Below, in pieces: positions 32,786 through 46,447 of a DNA stretch of 64,000 nt. Origin of the DNA: Saxidomus purpurata. Lineage: Eukaryota > Mollusca > Bivalvia > Venerida > Veneridae. The position numbers and the translations under genes were made by a program. Each line of letters starts with the position of its first letter. Position 1 is the stretch's first letter. The notes beneath the pieces are model-generated. The model ran no database searches. It saw only the letters and a list, made by a program, of their open reading frames with translations, and was not told where the DNA came from. Location of the stretch: positions 765,072 to 829,071 of the forward strand of contig JAFMSR010000030.1 of assembly GCA_022818135.1 (NCBI GenBank), written 5' to 3'.

Positions 32786-35700
32786 AAAAAAACGATCATA
32801 ATTAAAATTTGTTGTCTCGGGTGAAAAACTACGTCACACTTTGAAATAAAAGAAAAAGCTTTTGTTATATCAGAATATCATGAGTGTTATCTCAATGATT
32901 TTAAGATCAATTTTGAATCTGAATCAGTTGTAATAAAAGCTAGGTTACGCAGTGAAATCAGATATTATAGCATTGTTAACGTTCCAGATGCTATATTTAT
33001 TACCCAATCATGCTGAAAATTAGTCATTATATTGTATAAATAATTTCTTGTTCAAGTTCGAATCTGGATTACATGAGTTAGAAAACTAGGTCACATGGTT
33101 ACATTTACTATTAATTGATCATTTAGATTGATCAAAGGATTTGTCTTAATGATTCCTATGCCAAGTTAGAACCTAGATCACCTGGGGTAAAACATACATC
33201 ACTTGTCAAATCAAAGAAAAACATTGTTTACAGACTAAAAGCCGCTTTATTAGCCTATAAATATAAAACTTGGTACGATTGTTAGTTGTAATGATGTTTA
33301 AGTCAATTTCAAATCTTAGTTACCTAGGGTATTTACTATCCAATCATCATAAAAATTGGTCAAAAGGTAAATTTTAAATATTTGTAGTTTTATTTTGAAT
33401 CTGGACCACTTGGGGTACAGTATTAGGTCACACGGTCTAATGTAATAAAACACTTGTTAACGCTCTAAATGACACATTTAATGTAAAATTATCATAAAAA
33501 TCATTCAGAATATATGTCTTTATATTTTCGAGGCCAAGTTCTAATCATCGTCTCAAGGAGTCAAAAGATATGTCTCATGGTCAAGTCAAAGAACAACATT
33601 TAAATACTCTAAGAGCCGTTTTTTTCAATCTATCATTATGAACATTGGTCAGATTGTTTATCTTCATGATTTCTATGTCAAGGAAAAGTGTATGTCATAT
33701 GGGATTAAAACCTAAGCCATACAGTGAAATCAAAGAAAAACGTTGTTAGCACACTATATGTCTCATTTACTTCCTATGACAATTAGTCAGATTGTTAATC
33801 TGAATGCTTTATACATGTAGGACAAGTTCCAGTTAAGGTCATCTGTGTCAAAATCAAGGTCACACAGTCAAATAAAAGAATAACCCTGTTAACACATTAG
33901 ATGCCACTGTAACTACCAAGTCATCTTGAAAATATGTTAGAGTGGTTTCCTCAATGATTTCAATGGGTCACCTGTGACCAAAGAAGAAGTTACACAGTCA
34001 AATCAGGTTAATTCTTTTTAAACATTCGTGAAGTCACATTTACTATCCAATCATCAAGAAAATGGATGGACGAGGGGAAAGAATTCTTCATGTCAGTGGC
34101 CACAACAGTTTCAATTTTCTCAATACCTCGAACAGCAAGGACTGGTGAGACATTGGTACCTGTATATTGAATATTTATATGTTAAAGTAAAATCCCTCCA
34201 TTCACGAAAAACATTATTGACCTTAATCAATTAATGAATCTCGAAATATTCGGATTCTTCAATTACAATGCAGCAGACATATATGTATATATATAAATAG
34301 ATATATATCATGGCTTGAACTCTTCACTATGGATGCAAATGCTACATGACAGTGGTCTTGATAGTAACAATGTTCTCAATACCTCGTATAGCAAGGCGAG
34401 CCATTCGTACCTGTTTTTTAGTCTATAAAAGTTAAATAATTTGACGTTTAGAGCTTGATTGACCTAGATTAGTTCGATCTCTTTGATAATAAAATAATCT
34501 TTATACTACTATGGATGTGAAGTGTGGGGTTCCAGGCGGAAATATTTTAATTTTCTGATTATAAATGGAATAAACATTGCGAGCCATTGTTGTCTATATT
34601 AAAACTTTAGATATCATAAAGAAATCCTATTTTGTTGTTTATGCTACTTTCATAAAGAAAACCAAGTATAGATGTGAGGTTTTCTGACAAAAGCAAAGAC
34701 TTTCTCAATACCTCGTACAGCTAGGCGAGACATTGGTACCGGATTTCTTTTAATATTTGCAAGTTAAAGGTAAATCACTTGGTTGAATCAGGCACAGAAC
34801 ATGTTTTCTTACAAGGCAACAGAAAGAGCATGTATTACTTTTCAGCACAAATAATTTCACGATTTTTCCGATCTATTTAATTTGATGAAATATGATTCAA
34901 CCGTGGCTCCAAATCTTAACGATAGGAGAGAGTTCTACATGTCAGTGCCCAGTATAGTTTCAATTTTCTCAATACCTTTAGCAGGAAGGCGAGACATTGG
35001 TACCTGTATATTTTAATAGTTAAAAGTTAAAGTAAAATCCCTTCATTCACGAAAAACATATTTGCCTTAATCACTTAATGAATGTAGAATAATTCAGATT
35101 CTGAAATTACAATGCGGCAGAAATAGATATATGTAAATAGAAATAAATAATATCCTGGCTTGAAATCTTCACTATGGATGCGAATGCTACATATCAGTGG
35201 TCCTAATAGTAACAATATCCTCAATACCTCGTACAGCAAGCCGAGCCATTGGTACCTGTTTTTGAATCTTTAAAAGTTAATGTGGAATTGATATTACCTT
35301 TAAAAATAATTTGACGTTGATCACTTGATGTACCTAAAATATTTCCAACTCTTATGGGTCTATAACTAGGTTTACCGGTCCAATCAAAGTAAAACTTTGT
35401 TAACCCTGTCTAGAAGCTAAATTGTCGTTTACCAATCATAATAAAAGTTGGTCAGGATATTTGCCTTCTAATTCATTGGTCAAAATCGAATGTGGATTAC
35501 ATGGAGTGAAAAAAGAGCACACGGTCAAATGAAAGAAACACTATGTACCATTGTAGATGTTTTGTTTACCATTCAATTGTCATGAAGGTTAATCGGAATG
35601 TTTCTGTAAATGATTTAAAGGCCAGCTTGTAGCATTGGTATTCTGGGTTCAAAATCAAGGTCAAAAAGTCAAAGGAAAGAAAAAACGATCATAGTCAAAA

Positions 35701-38075
35701 TACGTTTGATTGTTTCTGGTAATGTTATGTAAGTCATTTTTTAATCTGTGTCATCTCGGGTCAAAAACGTTACACTATCAAATCAAAGAAAAGCTTTGTT
35801 AACACATTTTATGTTATATGTACTATCAAAATATCATGAACGTTGGTCAGAGTTTTATCTCAATGATTTTAAGATTGATTTCGAATCTGGATCAGTTGTA
35901 ATAAAAGCTAAGTCACGTAGTGACATCAGATTATAACATTGTTTACGTTCCAGAGGCCATATTCATTAACCAGTCATGTTGAAAATTAGTCAGTATATTG
36001 TCTAAATAGTTTCATGTTTCATTTCGAATCTGGATTACATGATTTCGAAAACTAGGTCACATGGTTACATTTACTATTCATTGATCATTTAGATTGATCA
36101 AAGGAATCGTCTTAAAGATTCCTATGCCAAGTTAGAACCTAGATCACCTGGGGTAAAACATACGTCACTTGTCAAATCAAAGAAAAACATTATTTTCAGA
36201 CTAGAAGCCGCATTTATTAGCCTATAAATATAAAACTTGGTACGAGTGTTAGTTGTAATGATGTCTAAGTCAATTTTAGATCTTTGTTACCTAGAGTATT
36301 TATAATCAAATCACCATACAAATTGGTCAGAAGGTAAATTTTAAATATTTATAGATCAATTTCGAATTTGGAGCACCTGGGGTAAAATACTAGGTCACAC
36401 AATCAAATGCAATAAAACACTCATGAACGCTCCACAAGACACAGTTTCTATTTATTTATCATAAAAATCATTTAGAATATTTGTCTTAATATTTTTGAGG
36501 CCAAGTTCTAATCTTCGTCTAAAAGTGTCAAAAGATATGTCTCATGGTCAAGTCAAAGAAAAACACTTAAAAACTCTAAGAGCCGCTTTTCTCAATCTAT
36601 CATTATGAACATTGGTCAGATTGTTTAGTTTCATGATTTCTATATCAAGGCAAAGTCCAGGTCACCTGGTATTAACACCTAAGCCATACAGTGAAATAAA
36701 AAAAACTTTGTTAGCTGTTAGCACACTATATGTCTCATTTACATCCTATGACAATTAGTCATATTGTTTATCTGAATGCTTTATACATGTAGGTCAACTT
36801 CCAGTTAAGGTAATCTGTGTCAAAACTAAGGTCACACAGGCTTATAAAAGAATTGATGTTTTACTACTATGGATGTGAAGTATGGGGCTCCAGGCGGAAA
36901 TATTCTAATTTACTGATAAAAAATAGAATAAACATTGCGAGTCGTTGTTGGTTATATTTAAAATATAGATACCATGAAGAAATCCTAAAGTAAAGAATTT
37001 CTGAATACCTCGTACAGCATTGCGAGACATTGGTACGTGATATTCTTTAATATTTGAAAGTTAAAGGGAAATCGCTTTGTTGAATCAGGCACAGAACATT
37101 TTTTATTACAAGGCAACAGAAAGAGCAAGTATCACTTTCCAGAACAAATAATTTCTTTTCGATCTACTTATCTGATGAAATATGATTCAACCATGGCTCC
37201 AAATCTTAACGATGGGAGAGAGTTCTACATGTCAATGGCCAGTATATTTTCAATTTTCTCGATACCTCGAACAGCAAGGCGAGCAATTGGTACCTGTATA
37301 TTTTTAATATTTAAAAGTTAAAGTAAACTCCTTTCATTCACTAAAATCATATTTGACCTTCATCGCTTGATGAATATAGAAATTATCTTGAACAAAAACT
37401 TGACATTGATCACTTTGTACCTAAAATAGTTCGAACTCGTATGGGCCTATAACTAGGTTATTCGGTCCAATCAAAGTAAAACTTTGTTTACACTAGATAG
37501 AAGCTACATTTGTAAACCAACCATAATCCATTGGTCAAAATCGAATGTGGATTACATGGAGTAAAAACTTGATGTACCTTAAATAGTTCGAACTCGTATG
37601 GGCCTTAACTAGGTTACCCGGTCCAATTAAAGTAAAACCTTGTTTACACTAGATAGAAGCTACATTTGTTTACCAATCATTATCCATTGGTCAAAATCGA
37701 ATGTGGATTACATGGAGTAAAAACTTGATGTACCTAAAATAGTTCGAACTCGTATGGGCCTTAACTAGGTTACCCGATCCATTTAAAGTTAAACCTTGTT
37801 TACACTATCTAGAAGCTACATTTATTTACCAATCATACGAAGAATTGGTCAAATTGTCTTATAATCCATTAGTCAAAATAAAATGTGGATTTCAGGGAGT
37901 AGCAAAAGGCCACACGGTCAAATGACAGAAACACTATGCACCCTTGTAGATGTTGCATGTGCTATTCAAAAGTCATGAAGTTTAAGCGGAATGCTTCTCT
38001 TAATGATTTCTATGCCATCTTATAGCCTGGGTATCCTGGGTTGAAAATCGAGGTCATATAATCAAAGGAAAGAAA
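32786..38075 (-). repeat. Background repeat, - orientation, block 8
   Basis: The repeat now reads on the minus strand. Boxes lie near 34,127, 34,380, 34,706, 34,970, 35,221, 37,004 and 37,258. From 33,627 on it is the left arm of the large palindrome. 37,390-37,890 holds three near-identical ~162-bp units in tandem. Confidence 0.85.
37390..37890 (-). repeat. Local tandem triplication, ~162-bp unit
   Basis: CTTGATGTACC...ATGGAGTAAAAA recurs with a spacing of about 161-162 bp (starts near 37,399, 37,568 and 37,729). The units are much more alike than the ~140-bp background units, so this is a recent local expansion. Confidence 0.75.
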
Positions 38076-39882
38076 CAAGAAGACGCGGCAATGCCGCCAA
38101 AGCAGGTTTAAACACCGCCTGTAGAATTTTTAAAAAAACAGTCATCTTGACTCCTCCCTATCTTAGTAACAGTGCCCTTGACCTTGACCCTTGTGACCTT
38201 GGGCCCAAATTTTTTTTCGCTACAATTTAAAAACTATTTTTTTCTTTTACATTTTTAGTAACAGTGACCTTGACCCTAGTGACCTTGACCCCCATTTGTT
38301 TTTGCTTAAAACAATCTAAAAACTAAAAATAAATAAAAATCTATTTTTAGTAACAGTGACCTTGACCTTAGTGACCTTGACCCCCAAATTTTTTTTTGCT
38401 TAAAACAATCAAAGAACTAAAAATAAATAAAAATCTATTTTTAGTAAGTGACCTTGACCTTGACCCTAGTGACCTTGACCCTAGTGACCTTGACCCCCCC
38501 AAATTTTTTTGCTTAAAACAATCAAAAAACTAAAAATAAATAAAAATCTATTTTAAGTAACAGTGACCTTGACCTTGATCCAAGTGACCTTGACCCCAAA
38601 ATTATTTTTTTTTGCTTTTTTTTTGCTTAAAACAATCTAAAAACTAAAAATATATAAAAATCTATTTTTAGTAACAGTGGCCTTGACCTTGACCCTAGTG
38701 ACCTTGACCCCGAAAAAAAAATTTTTTCCTTAAAACAATCAAAATACTAAAAAGAAATAAAAATCTATTTTAGTAACAGTGACCTTGACCTTGATCCAAG
38801 TGACCTTGACCCCAAAATTATTTTTTTTGCTTAAAAAAATCTAAAAACTAAAAATAAATAAAATCTATTTTTAGTAACAGTGACCTTGACCCTAGTGACC
38901 TTGACCCCAAAAAAAAATGTGTTTTGCTTAAAACAATCAAAATACTAAAAATAAATAAAAATCTTTTTTAGTAACAGTGACCTTGACCTTGACCCTAATG
39001 ACCTTGACCATAGTGAACTAAAGCTTCCTCTCCACGCAAGCTACCTACACACCAAGTTTCATTACAATTGGTCACTCCTAACTCAAGTTATTGAGTGGAA
39101 ACCATTTTTCTATTTTTAGTAACAGTGCCCTTGACCTTGAACCAAGTGACCCCTAATGCAATCCCAAGCTTCCTCTCTACACAAGCTACCTACACACTGA
39201 GTTTGATTGCAATTAGTCCCTCCTAACTTGAGTTATTGAACGGAAACTATTTTTCTGTTTTTCTATTTTAGTTACAGTGACCTTGACCTTGATCCTAGTG
39301 ACCCCTAATGCAATCCCAAGCTTCCTCTCTACACAAGCTACCTACACACTGAGTTTGATTGCAATTAGTCCCTCCTAACTTCAGTTATTGAACGGAAACT
39401 ATTTTTCTGTTTTTCTATTTTAGTTACAGTGACCTTGACCTTGATCCTAGTGACCCCAAATGCAATCCCAAGCGTCTCCTCGCAAGCTACCTACAGACCA
39501 AGTTTCATTGTAATTGGTCACTCCTAACTTGATTTATTGAGCGGAAACCATTTTTCTATTTTTAGTAACTGTGACCTTGACCTTGACCTTAGGGACCCCA
39601 AATGCAATCCCATGCGGCGTCTCCACGCAAGCTACCTACAGACCAAGTTTCATTGTAATTGGTCACTCCTAGCTCGAGTTATTGAGCGGAAACCGTTTTT
39701 CTATTTTTAGTAACAGTGACCTTGACCTCGACCCTAGTGACCCCAAATGCAATCCCAAGCGGCGTCTCCACGCAAGCTACCTACACACCAAGTTTCATTG
39801 CAATTGGTCACTCCTAACTAAAGTTATCCAACGGAAACCAATGTTTGACGCCCGCCCGCCCGACATACGACATCGCCATTCT
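38076..39882 (+). mobile_element. TGACCTTGACC minisatellite element, copy B (palindrome left arm)
   Basis: 1,807 bp from CAAGAAGACGCGGCAATGCC to CATCGCCATTCT, the same architecture as copy A but without its right-end hairpin. The left flank ends AAAGGAAAGAAA and the right begins AAAAACGATCATC. The matching place near 62,688 reads GGAAAGAAAAAACGATCATC with no element, so the borders are proved by an empty site. The last third has a ~140-bp unit (CCTAATGCAATCCCAAGCTT) in more copies than in the inverted arm. The 94-residue frame at 39,682-39,966 is a translation of repeat units, not a gene. Confidence 0.85.
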
Positions 39883-42800
39883 AAAAACGATCATCATCAA
39901 AATTCGTTTGAGTGTTTGTTGTTATGTTATGAAGGTCATTTTTTAATCAGTGTCATCTCGGGTTAAGAACTACATCACACTTTGAAAGCAACGTATGTCA
40001 TATGTACTATCAAAATATCATGAAAGTTGGTCAGAGTGTAATTTCAATGATTTCCAGACCGATTTCGAATCGGGATCAGCTGAAATAAAAGCTAGGTCAC
40101 GTATTGTAATAAATTAATAACATTGTTTATGTTCCAGAGGACATATTCATTAACCAATCATCCTAAAAATAAGTCATCATAGTGTCTAAATAAATTATTG
40201 TTCAAGTTTATATCTGGATTACATGAGTAGAAAACTAGGTCACATGGCCAAAGCATAGATAAAATTACTTTCTTTCTAGAGGTCACATTAACTATTCATT
40301 GATCAGTTAGATTGATCAAATGATTTGTCATAATGATTCCTATGCCAAGTTCGAACCTAGATCACCTGCGATAAAAAAAAATTATTTTCTCAAATGAAAG
40401 AAAGACCTTGTTAACAGACTTGAAGCCGCATTTAAAAGCCAATCAATATAAAGCATGTTACGAGTGTCAGTTTTAATTATGTCTATCTCAATTTTAAGTC
40501 CGGATTACCGAGGGTTTTTACTATCAAATCCTCATAAAAATTGGTCAGAAGGATAATTTTTAATATTTGTGGAATGATGTTGAATCTGGACTACCTTGAG
40601 TACAATACGAGGTCACACGGTCAAATGCAATAAAACGCTCTAAAAGACACATTTTCTATCCAATTATCATAAACATCATGCAGAATATTTGTCTTTATAG
40701 TTTCGAGGCCAAGTTCTAATCTTCGTCTTAAGGCGTCAAAAGATATGTATCATGGTAAAGTCAAAGAAAAACACTAAACGTCTATAAGAGTCGTTTTTTT
40801 TCAATCTATCATTATGAATTTTTTTCAGATTGTTTATCTTCATGATTTCTATGGCAAGGCAAAGTCTAGGTCACCTTGGATGAAAACCTAAGTCATACAG
40901 TGAAAACAAAGAAAAACTTTGTTAACACACTGTATGTGTCGTTTACTTCCTATGACAATTGGTCAGAATGTTTATCTGAATGATTTATACATGTAGGCCA
41001 AGTTCCAGTTAAGGTCATATGTGTCAAAAGTTAGGTCATACAGTCAAATTAAAGAATAACCTTGGTTGCACATTAGATGTCACTTAATCTACTGAGTCAT
41101 CTTGAAAATTGAAAAAGATGTTTTGCTCAATGATTTCAATGGGTCACCTTGGACCAAAGAAGATGTTACACAGTCGAATCAAGTTAATTTATTTTAAACA
41201 TTCGAGATGTCACATTTACTATCCAATCATCAGTGGCATTAATAGTTTCAATTTTCTCAATACCTTGAACAGCAATGACTGGTGAGACATTGGTACATGT
41301 AGTTTTAATATTTAAAAAGTAAAATCCCTTCATTCACGAAAAACATTTTTGACGTTAATCACTTAATGAATCTAGAAATATTCGGACTCTTCAATTACAA
41401 TGCAGCAGAAAAGAATATATAAATATTGAAATAGATAAAATTCTGGCTAGAAATTTTCGCTATGGATGCAAATGATACATGTCAGTTGTCTTGATAGTAA
41501 CAATGTTCTTTATACCACGTATAGCAAACCGAGCCATTAATACCTGATTTTTTAACCTATGAAAGATAAATAATTTGACGTTGATGACTTGACGTACCTA
41601 AATAAGTTCGAATTCTTTGATAATAAAATAATCATTTTACTACTATGGATGTGAAGTATGGGGTTCCAGGCAGAAATATTCTAATTTTCTTATTATAAAT
41701 GTAATAAACATTTCGAGCCATTGTTGCCTAAATTAAAAATACAGATACCATAAAGAAATCTTATTTTGTTATTTATGCTACTTTCACAAGGCAAATCAAG
41801 TATAGATGTGAGGTTTTCTGACAAAAGTAAAGTATTTCTGAACATCTCGTACAGCAATGCGAGACATTGGTGCCTGATTTTTTAAAAATATTTGAAAGTT
41901 AAAGGTAAATCACTTGGTTGAATCAGGCACAGAACATTTTTATTACAAGGCAACAGAAAGAGCAAGTATTACTTTCCAGAACAAATAAGTTCACGTTGTT
42001 TCCGATTTATTTAATTTGATGAAATATGATTCAACCGTGGCTACAAATCGTAACGATAGGAGAGAGTTCTACATGGCAGTGGCCAGTATAGTTTCAATTT
42101 TCTCGATACCTCGAACAGCAAGGCGAGCCATTGGTACCTGTATTTTTTAATATTTAAACGAAAATCCCTTCATTCACGAAAAGCATATTTGACCTTCATC
42201 GCTTAATGCATCTCGAAATTATCTTTAAAAATAACTTGACGTCGATCACTTGACGTACCTCAAATAGCTTGACCTCGTATGGACCTATCACTAGGTTACT
42301 CGGTCCAAACAAAGTAAAACCTTATTTACATTAGATAGAAGCTACATTTGTTTACCAATCATAATCCATTGGTCAAAATCGAATGTGGATTACATGGAGT
42401 CAAGAAGGCCACACGGTCAAATGACAGATACACTATGTACCCTTGTAGATGTTGCATTTACTATTCAATAGTCATGAAGGTCAATCGGAATGTTGCTCTT
42501 AATGAGTTCTAGGACAGCTTCTAGCCTTGGTATCCTGGGTTCAAAAGTCATATAGTCAAAGGAAAGAAAAGCCGATCAAAATCAAAATTTGTTTGAGTTT
42601 TTGTTGTAATGTTATGTAGGTCAATTTTTAATCTGTGTCATCTCGGGTCAAAACCTACGTCACACTATGAAATCAAAGAAAAGCTGTGTTGACACATGGT
42701 ATGTCATATATATTATCAAAATATCATGAAAGTTAGTCAATGTGCTATCTCAATGATTTATAGATCGATTTCAAATCGGGATCAGTTGTAATGAAAACTA

Positions 42801-45800
42801 AGTCACGTAGTGAAATCAAAATAACTCAGTATATTGTCTGAATAAATTATTGTTCAAGTTCGAATATGGATTACATGAGTTCGAAAACTAGGTCACATGG
42901 CCAACGCATAGAAAAAAAATGTTTTCATTCTAGAGGGCACATAAACTATTCATTGATGATTTTGATTGATCAACCGTTTTGTCTTAATAATTCCTATGAG
43001 AAGTTCAGACTTAAAGCCGCATTTATAAGCCAATCAATATGAAACATGGTAGGATTGTTAGTTGTAATGATGGTACTTACTATCAAATCATCATAAAATT
43101 GGTCAGAAGTAAATTTTAAATATTTGTAGATAATGTTTGAATCTGGACCACCTGGGGTACAATACTAGGTCACACGGTCAAATGCAATAAAACACTCATG
43201 AACGCTCTTCATGACAAAGTTTCTATCAATTTATCATAAAAATCATTTAGAATATTTTTGTTAATATTTTCGAGGTCAAGTTCTAATCCGCGTGTCAAGG
43301 AGTCAAAAGGTATGTCTCATGGTCAAGTCAAAGAAAAACACTGATGTGTGGTATTTTGTCAAAAGTAAAGAATTTCTCAATACCTCGTACAGCTATGCGA
43401 GACATTGGTACCTGATATTCTATAATATTTGAAAGTTAAAGAGAAATCGCTTCAAAATCGAATGTAGATTACATGGAGTAAAAAAAGCCCCACGGTCAAA
43501 TGAAAGAAACACTATGTACTCTTGTAGATGTTGCATTTACTATTCAATAGTCATGAAGGTTAGGCAGAATGCTTCTCTTAATGATTTCTAGGCTAGCCTC
43601 TAGCCTGGGTATCTTGGGTTCAAAATGGAGGTCATATTGCCAAAGGAAAGAAAAAAACGATCATAATCAAAATACATTTGAGTGTTTGTTGTAATGTTAT
43701 GTAGGTCATTCTTTAATCTGTTTCATCTCGGGTCAAAAACTACATCACACTATCAAATCAAAGAAAAGCTTTGTTAACATATTGTTTGTCATATGTACTA
43801 TCGAAATATCATGAAAATTGGTCAAAGTGCTATCTCAATGATTTGTATAGCGACTTCGAATCTGGATCCGTTGTAATGAAAGCTAGATCACGTAATGAAA
43901 TAAATTTATAATATCGTTTACGTTCCAGAGGCCATATTTATTAACCAATAATCCTGGAAATAAGTCAGTATATTGTCTAAAGAAATTCTTGTCAAGTTCG
44001 AATATGGATTATATGAGTTCGAAAACTAGGTCACATGGCCAACGCATAGAAAAAAATGTTTGCATTTTAGCGATCACATTTACTATTCATTGATCATTTA
44101 GATTGACCAAACGTATTGTCGTAATGGTTCCTATGCCAAGTTCGAACCTAGATCACCTGTGGTAAGAGAATTCGTCACTTGTCAAATCAAAGAAAAACCT
44201 TTTTATCAGACTAGAAGCCGCATATAAGCCAATCAATATGAAGCATGGTACGAGTTTCAGTTGTAATTATGTCTTTGTCAATTTTAAGTCTAGATTACCG
44301 AGGGTTTTAACTATCAAATCATCATAAAATTGGTCAAAAGGTTACTTTTTAATATTTGTAGAATAATATTGAATCTGGACCACCTTGGGTACAATACTAC
44401 GTCACACGGTCAAATGCAATAAAACACAAGTGAACGTTTACATGACACATTTTCTATCCAATTATTATAAAAATCATTCAGAAATTTTTTTCTTAATATT
44501 TTGGAGACCAAGTTCTAATCTTCGTCTTAAGGCGTCAAAAGATACGTCTCATGGTCAAGTCAAAGAAAAACACTTAAAGACTCTAAGAGTCGTTTTTTTC
44601 AATCTATCATTATGAAGTTTTTTCAGATTGTTTAGCTTCACGATTTCTATGTATGTCAAGACAAAGACTAGGTCACCTGGGATTAAAACCTAAGTCATAC
44701 AGTGAAATCAAAGAAAAACTCTGTTATCACACTATATGTCTCATTTGCTTCCTATGACAATTGGTCAGAATGTTTATCTGAATGATTTATATATGTTGGT
44801 CAAGTTCCAGTTAAGGTCATCTGTCTCAAAATTAAGGTCATGCAGTCAAATTAAAGAATAACCTTGGTTGCATATTACATGTCACTTTTACTACCCAGTC
44901 ATCTAGAAAATTGGTTAGAATGCTTTGCTCAAAGATTTCAATGGGTCACCTTGGACCAAAGAAGAGGTTACACTGTCAATTCAAGTTAATTTACTCGAGA
45001 TGTCACATTTACTATCCAATCATCATGTAAATGGATGGACGATGGGAGAGAATTCTACATGTCAATGGCCATAATAGTTTCAATTTTCTCAATACCTTGA
45101 ACAGCAATGACTGGAGAGACATTGCTACCTGTAGTTTTAATATTTAAAAAGTAAAATCCCTTCATTCACGAAAAACATTTTTGACCTTAATCACTTAATG
45201 AATCTATAAATTTTCGGACTCTTCAATTACAATGCAGCAGAAAAAGATATATAGATATTGAAATAGATACAATCCTAGCTAGAAATTTTCACTATGGATG
45301 CAAATGATACATGTCAGTGGTCTTGATAGTAACAATGTTCTTTATACCTCGTACAGCAAGCCGAGACATTAGTACCTGTCTTTTAACCTATGAAAATTAA
45401 ATAATTTGACGTTGATGACTTGACGTACCTAAATAAGTTCGAATTCTTTGATAATAAAATAATCATTTTACTACTATGGATGTGAAGTATGGGGTTCCAG
45501 GTGGAAATATTCTAATTTTCTGATTATAAATGTAATAAACATTTAGAGCCATTGTTGCCTTTATTAAAAATTTAGATACCATAAAGAAATCTTATTTTGT
45601 TATTTATGCTACTTTCATATGGCAAATCAGGTATAGATGTGAGGTTTTCTGACAAAAGTAAAGTATTTCTCAATACCTCGTACAGCAATGCGAGACATTG
45701 GTGCCTGATTTTTTAAATATATTTGAAAGTTAAAGGTAAATCACTTGGTTGATTCAGGCACAGAACATGTTTTATTACAAGGCAACAGAAAGAGCAAGTA

Positions 45801-46447
45801 TTATCTTTCAGAACAAATAAGTTCACGTTGTTTCCTATCTATTTAATTTGATGAAATATGATTCAACCATGGGTCCGAATCGAAACGATAGGAGAGAGTT
45901 CTACATGTCAGTGGCCAGTATAGTTTCAATTTTCTCGATACCTTGAACAGCAAGGCGAGCCATTGGTACCTGTATTATTAATATTTAAACGTTAAAGGAA
46001 AATCCCTTCATTCACGGAAAACATACTTGACCTTAATCGCTTAATGCATCTAGCAATTATCTTTAAAAATAACTTGACGTTGATCACTTGATGTACCTAA
46101 AATAGTTCGAACTCGTATGGGCCTATAACTAGGTTACTCGGTCCAATCAAAGTAAAACCTTATTAACACTAGATAGAAGCTACATTTGTTTACCAATCAT
46201 AATCCATTGGTCAAAATCGAATGTGGATTACATGATGTCAAAAAGGCCACATGGTCAAATGACAGATACACTTTGTACCCTTGTAGATGTTGCATTTACT
46301 ATTCAATAGTCATGAAGGTCAATCGGACTGTTGCTCTTAATGAGTTCTAGGACAGCTTCTAGCCTGGGTATCCTTAGTTCAAAAATTAGGTCATACCGGT
46401 ATAGTCAAATGAAAGAAAAACCGATCATAATCAACATTTATTTGAGT
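39883..46447 (-). repeat. Background repeat, - orientation, block 9
   Basis: Boxes near 41,263, 41,508, 41,843, 42,103, 43,376, 45,095, 45,345, 45,675 and 45,938, between runs of ~140-bp units. Up to 44,934 it belongs to the left palindrome arm; 44,935-46,447 is the loop between the arms. 43,356-46,447 recurs directly at 57,380-60,483. Confidence 0.85.

Noticed and set aside
35748..35936. 62-residue frame repeated at 55,193-55,381
   Set aside because: Lies in ~140-bp background units; same reason as above.
39682..39966. 94-residue frame, repeated at 51,416-51,700 and partly at 9,229-9,435
   Set aside because: It is a translation of the minisatellite end units and flanking background. It recurs only because the element and the palindrome arms recur; no start context or domain.
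44385..44615. 76-residue frame identical on the other strand at 46,767-46,997
   Set aside because: Identity comes from the palindrome. Related units elsewhere in the background are full of stops, so this is not a conserved gene.
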